Positions 24,840 through 34,004 of a stretch of DNA of 64,000 bases are shown here, piece by piece. The number at the start of each line of letters is the position of its first letter. Position 1 is the stretch's first letter. Location: contig NZ_BMSG01000019.1 of the NCBI RefSeq assembly GCF_014649035.1, forward strand, positions 62,001-126,000, given 5' to 3'. The notes below the pieces were generated by a model, which did no database searches, was not told where the DNA came from, and saw nothing but the letters and a program-made list of their open reading frames with translations. The DNA comes from Streptomyces sindenensis (GTDB lineage: Bacteria > Actinomycetota > Actinomycetes > Streptomycetales > Streptomycetaceae). A program made the translations under genes and the position numbers.

Positions 24840-25652
24840 CTAGCCCTCCCGGACGGGCGCGGCCGGGCCGGCGGGTTCCGCGCGCCAGTGGCCGGCGAGT
24901 TCGCGGCGGGCGCGCGCCACGCGGGAGCGGATCGTGCCGATGGGGCAGCCGGCGACCGCCGCGGCCTCCTCGTAGGACGCGCCCAGGAGTTGGGTGAGGA
25001 CGAACGCCCGGCGGCGGTCCGGCTCCAGGCGGCGCAGGGCGTCCAGCACCGCCGCGGACTCCTCGAAGCCGGGCAGATGGCGGGGCTGGGCGCGCTCCGC
25101 CGCGGTCTGCCAGTCCGCGGTGTCGGCGGTCCGGGGGCGTACGGCGGCCGCCCGGTGCCGGTCGACGACGACGCGCCGCGCGATCGACATCAGCCAGGTC
25201 CGGGCGCAGGACCGCCCCGCGAACCGGGCCAGTCCGCTCATCGCCCGCAGGTAGGTCTCCTGCGCCAGGTCGTCGGCGCCCGGGGCGTCCGAGCTGAGGT
25301 AGGCGACGAACCGGCGGACGTCCTCGTAGGTCGCCCGGACGAACCGGTCGGCGGCCTCCCGGTCCCCGCCGCCCGCGGCCAGCGCCCAGTCCGTGATCTG
25401 CCCGTCGTTCTGCCGGGCGGCCGGGACCCGGGGGCGGAGCGGCGGGGCGGCGGACACCCGGAGCACCGGGGGCCGGGTGGCGGTCGGCCGGGCGGGCGGT
25501 TCGGCGGGCGGTTCGGCGGCCGGTGATGCGGCGGGGGGCCGTGATGCGGCGGGGGCCGGCCGTGCGGCGGCCAGGGGGACCGCGGCGGGTGGCACGGCTG
25601 GTTGCGCGGCGGGTCGCACAGCGGTCGGCATTGCGGTAGCGGGAAGTGTCAC
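24840..25652 (-). CDS. ECF-type RNA polymerase sigma factor with long Pro/Ala-rich N-terminus
   Basis: Region 2 reads FVRATYEDVRRFVAYLSSDA with DLAQETYLRAMSGL and TWLMSIARRVVVDRHR. Region 4 reads RRAFVLTQLLGASYEEAAAVAG with GTIRSRVARARRELA, typical of extracytoplasmic-function sigma factors. The first 100 residues are a low-complexity Pro/Ala/Arg tract not found in classic members. The GTG at 25650-25652 is chosen for its AAGGA site. It lies 178 bases downstream of the His-rich membrane protein gene in the same direction. No obvious zinc anti-sigma factor is adjacent, so the membrane protein is the candidate partner. Confidence 0.85.
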   Translation of the reverse strand: MTLPATAMPTAVRPAAQPAVPPAAVPLAAARPAPAASRPPAASPAAEPPAEPPARPTATRPPVLRVSAAPPLRPRVPAARQNDGQITDWALAAGGGDREAADRFVRATYEDVRRFVAYLSSDAPGADDLAQETYLRAMSGLARFAGRSCARTWLMSIARRVVVDRHRAAAVRPRTADTADWQTAAERAQPRHLPGFEESAAVLDALRRLEPDRRRAFVLTQLLGASYEEAAAVAGCPIGTIRSRVARARRELAGHWRAEPAGPAAPVREG

Positions 25653-25830
25653 AGCAGTCCTTCGCGTCCTTGCGGAGCCGCGGCAGCGGTCGCCCGGCTC
25701 CGGTGACCGGTTCCGTTCCGGACGCGCCGCCGGGGGCGGGCCCGGGAAACCGGTATGCCTGTCACGGGTGTGCACGAAGGCGCACACCCGTATCGCCTCC
25801 GGCGCACAGAGACCGGAGGGCGGATGGAGG

Positions 25831-26514
25831 TCAGGGGAAGCGGACTGAGGGCGGCGGCCCGCGCCGGGAGAGCGTGTGCAGGGCGAGCAGGTCCTGGGGG
25901 CGGCGGCCGGCCCGGCGTCGGGTGCGCCGCCGGACGGGCGGCACCGGGGCGGACGGCGTCGCGGACCACAGGCGCCGGGCCGTCCGCAGCGGGGCGCGGA
26001 CGAACAGCACCAGGCAGCGGCCCAGCCGGGCGAGGGCGACCTCGCCGCGCCACAGCCACCAGCCGCAGACCAGCCCGGCCAGCGCGTGGGCGACGGCCAT
26101 GCCGAGGGTGAACACCGTGCCGTCGAAGGCGGCCAGAAGCCCCATCAGGTCCGACGAGCCGCCGATCGGGGCCTCGTGCGCGGAGTGGTCCATCGCACCC
26201 GGCGCGTGGTGCCCACCGCCCGCGTGGTGCCGGCCGGCGCCGGCCGGCAGCCAGGATCCGGCACCGGAGAAGAAGGCGTGCAGCCCCAACTGGCCCAGGA
26301 CATGGGCGGCGACGGTCGCCGGAGCGCTCCGCTCCCGTGCGGCGAGCCACCATCCCGCCCCGCACACCGGCAGCAGCGCCGCGGTCTGGACGAGCAGGGG
26401 CAGGGGCGCGCCGGACATCAGCGCGTGGCCGAGCCCGGACACGGCGACGCACACGACCGCGAACAGCGCGGTGCGCCCGAGTCGGAGTGCGGTTCCGGCT
26501 CCCATGGCCGCCAT
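25831..26514 (-). CDS. Integral membrane protein with His/Met-rich extracytoplasmic loop
   Basis: About five membrane helices surround a loop rich in metal-binding residues (HHAGGGHHAPGAMDHSAHEA), which suggests copper or another soft metal. The C-terminal 50 residues are very basic (RRRTRRRAGRRP) and cytoplasmic. I recognise no named family. Starts at 26598 or 26610 are also open; 26514 is chosen because the first membrane helix follows at normal distance, but none has a clear ribosome binding site. It precedes an ECF sigma gene and is divergent from a ferric-reductase-like gene, so a metal or redox role is plausible. Confidence 0.65.
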   Translation of the reverse strand: MAAMGAGTALRLGRTALFAVVCVAVSGLGHALMSGAPLPLLVQTAALLPVCGAGWWLAARERSAPATVAAHVLGQLGLHAFFSGAGSWLPAGAGRHHAGGGHHAPGAMDHSAHEAPIGGSSDLMGLLAAFDGTVFTLGMAVAHALAGLVCGWWLWRGEVALARLGRCLVLFVRAPLRTARRLWSATPSAPVPPVRRRTRRRAGRRPQDLLALHTLSRRGPPPSVRFP

Positions 26515-26733
26515 GGTGCCAGCCGAACCCGCCCCGGCGAGAAGAGCACCAGATGCCGAAACAACGGGAGTTCGCCTCGTTTGCCCCCTCCACACCATCG
26601 CGTGATCCATGTCACACGGCAGGGCCGGGAACTTTCCCCTCCCGGCGCCCGACTGCTCCAACAACGCGTGTGCGTACGCCTCGTGGCCCGGGGTCACCGC
26701 ATCCGCCCCCACCCCCCGCTCCGAAGAGGCCGC

Positions 26734-27747
26734 ATGACGAATCCGCCCCCCGCCCCCGAACCGGCAGCGGCCGCCGAGACACCCGGAAGCGCCGCACCCG
26801 GCGACCGCCAGGTCCCCGGACCCCGGCGGCCGGGAGAGCCGAGACGTCCCACGCTCCGCTCCGACCTCCGGGCCTCGTGGCCCGACGGGCTGGTGGCGCT
26901 CGTCCTCACGGCGGCGGTCTTCGTCCTGCTCTACCTGCGCATCCGCGCCAAGACCTCCTCCACGGTCACCGTGATGCCGTTCATGGCCGACGCGGGCGGC
27001 TTCTGGATGTACTTCCTCAGCCAGGCGTTCGGCTGGTCCGCCCTGCTCTGGGCCTGGGGCACCGTCATCCTCGGGCTGCTGCTGTCCGGGCCGCGCCCCT
27101 CCCGCCTGCCGCTGTCGGGCCCCCGGCTGGAGCGCCTGCACCGCACCACGAGCCTCAACACCATCGCCCTGATCGCGGCCCACGCCCTGCTCTTCGCGGC
27201 CGAACTGGTCCGGCACGACACGGCCGCCTGGAACTCCGCCGTCGCCACCGCCTTCGTGGAGGCCTTCGTCCCCGGCGGCTACGACTCCGGGACCGGGCGG
27301 ATCGCGATCCCCGTCGGCCAGGCGGCGCTCTACCTCGCGATCCCGCTCGGCCTGCTCTTCTACGTACGCCACCGCATCGGCCCCAGGACCTGGCGGGTCC
27401 TGCACCGCTGCGTGATCGTCGTGTACGTCCTGAGCGTCTGGCACACCCTGCTGTACGGGACCAACGTCTGGTACGACGGCTGGTTCCGCACCACCGTCTG
27501 GCTGCTCCAGCTCCCGGTCGCCGCCCTGCTGCTCCTGCGGCTGCTGCGGCCCGCCCGCCGCTCCGAGAAGCTGCCCGGCAGGCCCGGGGCGAGTACCGGG
27601 GCCCGTACGGGGTGGGTGCTGCGGCTGGGCGGCCGGCTCGCGGTGGCGGCGGTCCTGGTGGCCCTGGTCGCCGTCGTGGCCAGTGGCAGGGACGGCGGGC
27701 GCGGCGTGCCCCCGGCGGACACCTCCTCCACCCACAACCACGACTGA
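26734..27747 (+). CDS. Ferric-reductase-like transmembrane protein
   Basis: The 337-residue protein has a Pro-rich cytoplasmic head (about 1-50), six or more membrane helices, and paired His residues in helices (LNTIALIAAHALLF, WRVLHRCVIVVYVLSVWHTLLYG) that match the heme-binding ferric reductase-like (FRD) core. It ends with a tail containing TSSTHNHD. No FAD/NAD domain is fused, so it would need a partner to accept electrons. It is divergent from the His-rich membrane protein with about 220 bases between, and is followed by a universal stress protein gene. Confidence 0.75.
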   Translation: MTNPPPAPEPAAAAETPGSAAPGDRQVPGPRRPGEPRRPTLRSDLRASWPDGLVALVLTAAVFVLLYLRIRAKTSSTVTVMPFMADAGGFWMYFLSQAFGWSALLWAWGTVILGLLLSGPRPSRLPLSGPRLERLHRTTSLNTIALIAAHALLFAAELVRHDTAAWNSAVATAFVEAFVPGGYDSGTGRIAIPVGQAALYLAIPLGLLFYVRHRIGPRTWRVLHRCVIVVYVLSVWHTLLYGTNVWYDGWFRTTVWLLQLPVAALLLLRLLRPARRSEKLPGRPGASTGARTGWVLRLGGRLAVAAVLVALVAVVASGRDGGRGVPPADTSSTHNHD

Positions 27748-27821
27748 CCCGGATGACACGACCGAGCGGCCGTCCGCCACCGCGTACGGGCGCCGTCGCC
27801 CGGCGACGTACGCTCGGAGTC

Positions 27822-28691
27822 ATGACCACCAACGATCTTCCCGTGATCGCCGCAGTCGACGGCTCCACGCACAGCCGGCAGGCGCTGGACTGGGCCACCC
27901 GCGAAGCCGTGCGGCGCGGGCTGCCGCTGCTGATCGTCCACGTCCGCCCGCTCACCCGGCAGGTCGACGAGGAGACCGGGCGGCGCGAGGCCGAGGCGCT
28001 GTTGGCCGATTCCGTACGCCGGAGCACGCTCATCGCCCCGGAGCTGCGGCCGTCGACCCTGGCCCCGCTGGACTTCCCGTCGGCGGCCCTGGTCTCGCTC
28101 GGCCGGGACGCCTCGCTGATCGTGGTCGGATCGCGCGGACTCGGCGGCTTCCGCTCGCTGATGATCGGTTCCAACAGCCTCGCCACCGCGTCGATGGCGA
28201 GCTGCCCCGTCGTCGTGGTGCAGGACGACCGCCCCGAGGGGACCGACGACGGGGGCGCGGACGCGGACGCCTTCACCGACATCGTGGCGGGGGTGGCCGC
28301 CGACGAGAGCAGTGAGGCGGTTCTGGAGTTCGCCTTCGCCACCGCGGCCTCCCGGCCGGGCGCCCGGCTGCGGATCGTCCACGGCTGGACGATGTTCTCC
28401 TCGATGCTCGCGGGCGGCCCCGTCCTGGACCGGCAGGAGGCGGCGGGGTCCGCCGCACGGACGCTCGCCGAGCTGACCTCGGGGTGGCACGAGAAGTACC
28501 CGCAGGTGGAGATCGTCCGGGAGCCGGTCAACGGTTCCGCATCGCGCACCCTGGTGACCGCGTCCGCGACGGCGGCCCTGACGGTGATCGGCCGGCGCAA
28601 GGGCGGCGAGTCGCTCGGGCTCGGCCTGTCCCCGGTGGCGCAGACGGCGGTCACGCACGCGCTGGGACCGGTCGCCGTCGTCCCGTGCTGA
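27822..28691 (+). CDS. Universal stress protein with two UspA domains
   Basis: Both halves start with the UspA strand (PVIAAVDGSTHSRQAL; DIVAGVAADESSEAVL). Both end in ATP-binding loops: VVGSRGLGGFRSLMIGSNS in the first, and a weaker IGRRKGGESLGLGLS in the second. At 289 residues it is a normal tandem Usp of the actinobacterial type, which responds to hypoxia, starvation or redox stress. It starts 74 bases after the ferric-reductase-like gene and ends at a hairpin. Confidence 0.9.
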   Translation: MTTNDLPVIAAVDGSTHSRQALDWATREAVRRGLPLLIVHVRPLTRQVDEETGRREAEALLADSVRRSTLIAPELRPSTLAPLDFPSAALVSLGRDASLIVVGSRGLGGFRSLMIGSNSLATASMASCPVVVVQDDRPEGTDDGGADADAFTDIVAGVAADESSEAVLEFAFATAASRPGARLRIVHGWTMFSSMLAGGPVLDRQEAAGSAARTLAELTSGWHEKYPQVEIVREPVNGSASRTLVTASATAALTVIGRRKGGESLGLGLSPVAQTAVTHALGPVAVVPC

Positions 28692-28695
28692 GGCC

Positions 28696-28722
28696 GGTTC
28701 CCCCGGCGTGCGCCGGGGGACC
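28696..28722 (+). terminator. Terminator hairpin after the universal stress gene
   Basis: A stem of 11 bp with one bulged T (28696-28707 with 28712-28722) and a 4-nt loop lies 5 bases after the stop. Confidence 0.6.
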
Positions 28723-28785
28723 GCCCGCGCACCATGTCGGCGCGGGCCTCTTGGCCCGGCGGGCCGCTTGACCGAGACTTGACCG

Positions 28786-29283
28786 ATGACACAGCGTGTG
28801 GCGCTCGCGACCGTGCTGGACCGGCTTGCCATCGATGCGGTGGTCACCGGGTATGCGGTGGCCGTCGATGACGGGGCCTGGGCGGACTACGGGGCCCTGT
28901 TCGCCCCGGGCGGCCGTGCGGACTACCGGGGCGCGGGCGGTGTGGAGGGCCCGGCCGCGGAGGTCGCCCGGTGGCTGGAGGAGACGATGCACCTCTTCCC
29001 CGTACGCCAGCATCTGATCGTCAACCGCCGGATCGACCTGGAGGACCTGGGCGGCTACCCGGGCGACCGGGCCGAGGTGCGGGCCGACTACCTCAATCCG
29101 ATGTGCCTGGCGCGGCAGGCGGCGAGCGGGGCGGACGGGAGCCCTTCCGGGCAGTCGGGCACCGCCACGCCCGACTTCGTGACCGGGGGCCGCTACACCT
29201 TCGCGCTGGACCGTGCCGAGGCGGGCTGGCTGATCCGCACGGTCACCGCCCACGAGAAGTGGCGCCGGACCCCGGGCCCGTAG
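28786..29283 (+). CDS. SnoaL/NTF2-like protein
   Basis: The 165-residue protein has the NTF2-like cone pattern: LDRLAIDAVVTGYAVAVDDGAW, YGALFAPGGRADYRG, HLIVNRRIDLED, and a final YTFALDRAEAGWLI strand followed by VTAHEKW. This nuclear-transport-factor-2/SnoaL fold serves small cyclases, isomerases and binding proteins. No catalytic assignment is possible. The gene stands alone between the stress protein and Lnt. I see nothing notable in the 174 bases after it. Confidence 0.75.
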   Translation: MTQRVALATVLDRLAIDAVVTGYAVAVDDGAWADYGALFAPGGRADYRGAGGVEGPAAEVARWLEETMHLFPVRQHLIVNRRIDLEDLGGYPGDRAEVRADYLNPMCLARQAASGADGSPSGQSGTATPDFVTGGRYTFALDRAEAGWLIRTVTAHEKWRRTPGP

Positions 29284-29457
29284 AGCCTGTCGCCGGACTG
29301 CCACCTTCCTGGCGACGCCCGGACCTGGAGCCGTCCGCCGTGCCCCGCTCGGCGCGTGTCCTGTGTCCGGCGGGGATCACCTCCCCCACACTGGGTATCC
29401 AGGGGTCGACGCGGCGGGGGCGATCGCCCGCCCGCGCAGGACCGAGGAGGGCACGGC

Positions 29458-31239
29458 ATGCGAATCCGGGGCGGGCGTCTCCCGGTCGGCCGGAACGCGG
29501 CCGACCCCTCCGGAAGCGGCGGCTCCGGCACGCCCGGCGGCAGCGCCTCCGGCGATGGCGCGCCCGGAGGAGGCACGCCCAGTGGCGGCACGCCCGGAAG
29601 CGGCGGCTCCGGCGGCGGCACGCCCGGTGCCGGGTCCCCTGCGGGCGGCCCGGACTCCGCCGGTGCCGGGCGGCTCGCGTCCCCCTGGTTCCGGGCCGCC
29701 GCGCTTCTGCTCGCCGGGGCGCTGCCCGCGCTCACCTTCCCCGCGCCCGGGCTCTGGTGGTTCGCCTATGGGGCGCTGGTCCCCTGGCTGTTGCTCATCC
29801 GCACGGCACGCTCGCCGCGCCGGGCGGCGCTGGACGGGTGGATCGGCGGCATCGGGTTCGTCATCGCCGTGCACCACTGGCTGATGCCGAGCCTCCACGT
29901 CTTCATCGTGCTGCTGGCCGCCCTGCTCGGGCTGCTCTGGGCGCCCTGGGGCCTGCTGGTGTCCCGGCTGCTCGGCGGCTCACCCTCCGCCCGGCGGGCC
30001 GTGGCCGCCGTGGTCGTCGTTCCCTCCGGATGGCTGCTGATCGAGCTGGTCCGGTCCTGGGAGGGGCTCGGCGGGCCCTGGGGGCTCCTCGGGGCGAGCC
30101 AGTGGGAGGTCTCCCCGGCCCTGCGGGTCGCTTCGGTGGGCGGGGTGTGGCTGGTGAGCCTGCTGGTACTGGCGGTGAACACCGGGGTGGCGCTGCTGAT
30201 CGCCGCTCCCGCCGCCCGTACGGCCGCCGGGGCCGTGCTCCTGGTGTGCGCCCTGTCCGTCACCGCGATGTGGGCCTGGGCGCCCCGGCCCACGCACGCG
30301 GGCACGGTCAGGATCGCCGTCGTGCAGCCGGGCGTGGTGGAGGGGCCCGGGAGCGTCGCGCGCCGCCTCGACCGGGGCGAGGAACTGACCCGCTCACTGG
30401 CGGGCCGGGGCGTGGACCTCGTGGTGTGGGGCGAGAGCAGCATCGGGGCGGGGGCGTGGGAGGACCCGGAGACCGCGCGGCGGCTGACGGAGCTGTCCCG
30501 TCTGGTCGGCGCGGATCTGCTGGTCAATGTGGACGCCCGGCAGACGGACGGCTCGGGGCGGTCGGGGATCTTCAAATCGGCGGTGCTCGTCGGTCCCGAC
30601 GGGCCGACCGGGGACCGCTACGACAAGATGCGTCTCGTCCCGTTCGGCGAGTACGTCCCGGCCCGCTCCCTGCTGGGGTGGGCGACCTCCGTGGGCAGGG
30701 CGGCGGGCGAGGACCGGCTGCGCGGCGACCGCCAGGTGGTGATGACCCTGCCGGACGGGGCGCGGGGGCTGCGGATCGGCCCGCTGGTCTGCTTCGAGAC
30801 GGCGTTCCCCGACATGAGCCGCAGGCTGGTGCGCGACGGTGCGCAGGTGCTCGTCGCGCAGTCCGCCACCTCGACGTTCCAGGACAGCTGGGCCCCGGCC
30901 CAGCACGCGTCGCTGGGGGCCCTGCGGGCCGCCGAGAACGGCCGCCCGGTGGTCCACGCCACGCTCACCGGCATCAGTGCGGCGTACGGACCCCGTGGCG
31001 AGCGGGTGGGTCACCCGCTCGCCACGGACGCGAGCGCGGCGGAGGTCTTCGAGCTGCCGCTGGCCCGCGGGCAGACGCTCTACGGCCGGTTCGGCGACTG
31101 GCCGCTGTACGGGGCGTTCGCCGCGCTCGCCGCGCTGTGTGCCGCCGAGGGGCTGCGGGCGCTCAGGCGGCCTGTGCCAGGGCCTCCCGGACCACCCGCT
31201 CGCACAGCTCATGGGTCGCCAGGGCGTCCCGGGCGCTGA
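29458..31239 (+). CDS. lnt: Apolipoprotein N-acyltransferase
   Basis: After a low-complexity Gly/Ser/Thr/Pro head (about residues 18-75), the protein has about seven membrane helices and then a carbon-nitrogen hydrolase domain. Its triad is visible as Glu in VVWGESSIG, Lys in YDKMRLVPFGEYVP and Cys in PLVCFETAFPD. It moves a fatty acyl chain from phospholipid to the N-terminal Cys of lipoproteins in the cytoplasmic membrane. The ATG has a GAGGAGG site. The last 77 bases overlap the convergent oxidoreductase gene. Confidence 0.9.
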   Translation: MRIRGGRLPVGRNAADPSGSGGSGTPGGSASGDGAPGGGTPSGGTPGSGGSGGGTPGAGSPAGGPDSAGAGRLASPWFRAAALLLAGALPALTFPAPGLWWFAYGALVPWLLLIRTARSPRRAALDGWIGGIGFVIAVHHWLMPSLHVFIVLLAALLGLLWAPWGLLVSRLLGGSPSARRAVAAVVVVPSGWLLIELVRSWEGLGGPWGLLGASQWEVSPALRVASVGGVWLVSLLVLAVNTGVALLIAAPAARTAAGAVLLVCALSVTAMWAWAPRPTHAGTVRIAVVQPGVVEGPGSVARRLDRGEELTRSLAGRGVDLVVWGESSIGAGAWEDPETARRLTELSRLVGADLLVNVDARQTDGSGRSGIFKSAVLVGPDGPTGDRYDKMRLVPFGEYVPARSLLGWATSVGRAAGEDRLRGDRQVVMTLPDGARGLRIGPLVCFETAFPDMSRRLVRDGAQVLVAQSATSTFQDSWAPAQHASLGALRAAENGRPVVHATLTGISAAYGPRGERVGHPLATDASAAEVFELPLARGQTLYGRFGDWPLYGAFAALAALCAAEGLRALRRPVPGPPGPPARTAHGSPGRPGR

Positions 31240-32068
31240 GCGTCTCACCCCGGCGTACGGCGTCGAGGAAGGCGTGCACGCAGGCCTCGATGCCGCGCTG
31301 CCGGGCCACCGGGACCCAGTCGCCGCGCCGCCGCACCGAGGGCTGGCCCTTGTGGTCGACGATGTCCGCGAGGTTGAGGACCTGGCGCTTGGTGTCCTGG
31401 CCGGAGACTTCGAGGATCTCCTCGGTCGAGCCGTTCAGCCGGTTCATCATGCCGATCGCGGTGAATCCGTCGCCGCACAGCTGGAGGACCACATGGTGCA
31501 TCAGGCCGTCCACGATCCGGGCCCGCACGGTGGTGTGGTCCACCGGGCGCGGGGCCAGAAAGCGCAGGGTGTCGACGACGTGGATGAAGTCGTCAAGGAT
31601 CATCGTCCGGGGGTCCTCGGGCAGGCCGACGCGGTTCTTCTGCATGAGGATCAGCTCGCGCGGGTGCTCCGCGCACTGCGCGTAACCGGGGGCGAAACGG
31701 CGGTTGAAGCCGACGGCGAGGCTGACACCGCGTTCCTCCGCGAGGTTCACCAGCCGCTCGGACTCGGCGTACTCGTAGGCGATCGGCTTGTCGACATAGG
31801 TGGCGACGCCGGCGTCGAGGAGGCGCTCCACGATCTGCGGGTGCACGGCCGTGGGGGCATGGACGAACGCCGCGTCCAGCCCGGCGTCGAGCAGCGAGTC
31901 GAGGGTCTCGTGACGGCCCTCGGCCGGTACGCGGTGGGCGTCGCCGACCGCGTGGAGGGTGGCGGGGGTACGGGTCTGCAGGTGCGGTTCGACACCCGGT
32001 ACGGCGGTGAGCACCGGCAGGTACGCCTTCTGCGCGATGTCGCCGAGTCCGATGCAACCGATCTTCAC
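31163..32068 (-). CDS. Gfo/Idh/MocA-family oxidoreductase
   Basis: The N-terminus KIGCIGLGDIAQKAYLPVL is the NAD(P)-binding Rossmann motif. VDKPIAYEYAESERLV carries the catalytic Lys of the EKP-type motif (here DKP), and SLAVGFNRRFAPGY follows as in sugar or inositol dehydrogenases. The GTG at 32066-32068 is the first start that places the Rossmann motif at the N-terminus. The 301-residue length is somewhat short. The substrate is unknown. It is convergent with lnt and divergent from the DinB gene (136 bases). Confidence 0.85.
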   Translation of the reverse strand: MKIGCIGLGDIAQKAYLPVLTAVPGVEPHLQTRTPATLHAVGDAHRVPAEGRHETLDSLLDAGLDAAFVHAPTAVHPQIVERLLDAGVATYVDKPIAYEYAESERLVNLAEERGVSLAVGFNRRFAPGYAQCAEHPRELILMQKNRVGLPEDPRTMILDDFIHVVDTLRFLAPRPVDHTTVRARIVDGLMHHVVLQLCGDGFTAIGMMNRLNGSTEEILEVSGQDTKRQVLNLADIVDHKGQPSVRRRGDWVPVARQRGIEACVHAFLDAVRRGETLSARDALATHELCERVVREALAQAA

Positions 32069-32203
32069 GAGGGTCTCCCTGTCGCCGTGCCGGGCCGCTG
32101 TGCGCGGCTGTTCGCGCCCCGGCAGCATACGTCGCCGCCGCCTGGCGCCCTGCTGCCGGTCCGTTCGCATAACCCCTGGCCAGGCCCATGATCATCGGTC
32201 ACC

Positions 32204-32725
32204 ATGACCCTCATGACTTCTGCCGAGCGCGCCGAACCCGCCATCGACTCCGCCGAACGCCCCATGCTGGAGGGCTGGCTGGACTACCACCGCGAGACGC
32301 TGATCGCGAAGTGCGCGGGCCTCACGGACGCGCAGTTGCGCGAGGCGTCCGTGCCGCCCTCCGCGTTGACCCTGCTCGGCCTCGTACAGCATCTCGCCGA
32401 GGTGGAGCGCTACTGGTTCCGCGCGATCCTGGCGGGCGAGGAACTCCCGGACCTCTACTCCACCGAGGAGGACCCGGACGCGGACTTCACGGTGTCGGAG
32501 ACCACCACCTGGGCCGAGACGGAGGCCGTCTGGCGGGCGGAGACGGCGGCGGCGCGCGAGAGCGCCGCCGCGTTCGGCCTGGACGACTTCTCCAAGGGCC
32601 TCGGTTCGTCGGGCAAGCCGTTCAATCTGCGCTGGATATACACGCACATGATCGAGGAGTACGCCCGCCACAACGGCCACGCCGACCTGGTGCGCGAGCG
32701 CGTGGACGGCGCCACCGGGGTCTGA
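32204..32725 (+). CDS. DinB/mycothiol-transferase-type (DUF664) protein
   Basis: This is a four-helix-bundle protein of 173 residues with metal-site histidines (LLGLVQHLAEVERYW; IYTHMIEEYARHNGHADLVRE). The three His match the DinB superfamily, whose actinobacterial members include mycothiol-dependent S-transferases acting in detoxification. It stands alone. The start is ATG with a second in-frame ATG four codons later. Confidence 0.85.
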   Translation: MTLMTSAERAEPAIDSAERPMLEGWLDYHRETLIAKCAGLTDAQLREASVPPSALTLLGLVQHLAEVERYWFRAILAGEELPDLYSTEEDPDADFTVSETTTWAETEAVWRAETAAARESAAAFGLDDFSKGLGSSGKPFNLRWIYTHMIEEYARHNGHADLVRERVDGATGV

Positions 32726-32889
32726 CCGCCCGGAGCCGCCGACGCGCCCGGCGAGCGCTGCCGGGCGCCGCCGGGCGCCGGTGGCCCGGGTGGGCGCGGG
32801 GCGGGGCGCCGTGCTGACCGGGTCACTCGTGCGGGCCATTCCCTGCCCACCGGGCCCCCGGCGCGGGTCCGCGCAGCAGAGTTGGCCGG

Positions 32890-33372
32890 GTGCAGAGAAC
32901 CAGAATCACCGCGAAACTCCTGGTGGGGTTAGCGGTCACCGCCGTCTCCGGATGCGTCTCGGTGGCGCCCGGGACCGTTCCTTCCGCTCCTCACCCCGGC
33001 CCGGGGGCCACCGGGCCGGCGCAGGACGTGGCTCCGCAGATCGTGCAGCCTCCCGGCCGTGAGGGGCTGGAGGCCGTGCCGGATCCGAGCAGGCCGCCTC
33101 CTGACCGGCCGTCCTCCCCCGCGCCCCCGGCCGCCGACTCCGCGGCGGCCCCGGGCGGCAGACCGGCGGGGGCCGCCCGACCGCCCGAGCGCGCGGATCC
33201 GCCGCAGCGGCGGGCGCCCGGCCGGACCCCGGGGATCCCGTCCGTCACCGTGCCCGCCGTGCCCCGCGTTCCCGACGGCGGTGCGGACGTCTGTGCGCTC
33301 GGCCGGGGGTACGGCGGCTGGCCCGCCGGCAGCCCGCAGGCCCGCATCTGCTCGGAGACCTACGGCCGCTGA
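32890..33372 (+). CDS. Putative Pro-rich lipoprotein
   Basis: A GTG start gives a basic head and hydrophobic stretch (RTRITAKLLVGLAVTAVSGC) with a VSGC lipobox, so it is probably lipid-anchored. The middle is a long Pro/Ala/Arg tract. The last 30 residues (GADVCALGRGYGGW, ARICSETYGR) have two Cys that could form a disulfide and look like the only folded part. No family recognised. Confidence 0.6.
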   Translation: MQRTRITAKLLVGLAVTAVSGCVSVAPGTVPSAPHPGPGATGPAQDVAPQIVQPPGREGLEAVPDPSRPPPDRPSSPAPPAADSAAAPGGRPAGAARPPERADPPQRRAPGRTPGIPSVTVPAVPRVPDGGADVCALGRGYGGWPAGSPQARICSETYGR

Positions 33373-33380
33373 CGCTCCTG

Positions 33381-33411
33381 ACCCCCGGGGCCCCGCCGGG
33401 TCCCCGGGGGT
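33381..33411. terminator. Terminator hairpin between convergent genes
   Basis: A 10-bp perfect stem (33381-33390 with 33402-33411) lies between stops at 33372 (+) and 33411 (-), touching the latter. Confidence 0.6.
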
Positions 33412-33890
33412 CACTGCTCCCGGGGGCCCAGGCGGAGCTCCAGTCGGTCGATGGCCGCGCGGACCCCGTCTCCGTACCCGTCGTCCGGCAGCGATTCGGC
33501 GGCGACGCGGGCCCGCTGGAGGTGGATGCGGGCGGAGTCGGGGCGCTGGAGCTTGAGGTAGTCCGCCGCGAGGTTGAGGTGCAGCGAGGGGTAGAACGCC
33601 CGGACGGCCGGCAGGTCCGGGCGCTCCGCCGACCGCCCACCGCCCGCCCCCTCGGCGGCCGTCAGGGCCCGCAGGTCCCAGGCCAGCTCGTCGCCGGGGT
33701 CGTCCTGGGTGTCGGCCATGTAGTGCGCGAGGGTGCAGCGGTGCAGGGCGTCGCCGTCCGCTCCGAGCTCCGACCAGAGCGCACCGAAGCGGTTGCGGGC
33801 CTCCTCCCGGTCACCTCCGTGGAGCAGCATGATCGCCTGGCCGATCCTGGTCATGACGGCGTCCTCGGACGTCTCCTGCTGCTCCACCAC
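33411..33890 (-). CDS. TPR-like protein of unknown function (159 aa)
   Basis: The protein has helical repeats with TPR-like spacing (AIMLLHGGDREEARNRFGALW, LHLNLAADYLKLQRPDSARIHLQ). Conserved-looking Gly/Ala/Tyr positions suggest a small protein-interaction scaffold. It has a methionine start with an alternative 12 codons in. It lies 115 bases downstream of ung in the same direction. Confidence 0.65.
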   Translation of the reverse strand: MVEQQETSEDAVMTRIGQAIMLLHGGDREEARNRFGALWSELGADGDALHRCTLAHYMADTQDDPGDELAWDLRALTAAEGAGGGRSAERPDLPAVRAFYPSLHLNLAADYLKLQRPDSARIHLQRARVAAESLPDDGYGDGVRAAIDRLELRLGPREQ

Positions 33891-34004
33891 TGCTGTCTCC
33901 TCGTCGCCCGTCCAACCGGTCGCCCCTGTCCGTCCGACGCTAGCGGCAGGCCTGCGCAGAACCGGTCAGACACGGGCGCGGCGGGTGCCCCGCCGGGGAA
34001 CCCG

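Noticed and set aside
28971..31685. Long + strand frame across the SnoaL-like and lnt genes
   Set aside because: It is an Arg/Pro/Ala-rich shadow of the real frames, which show clear motifs.
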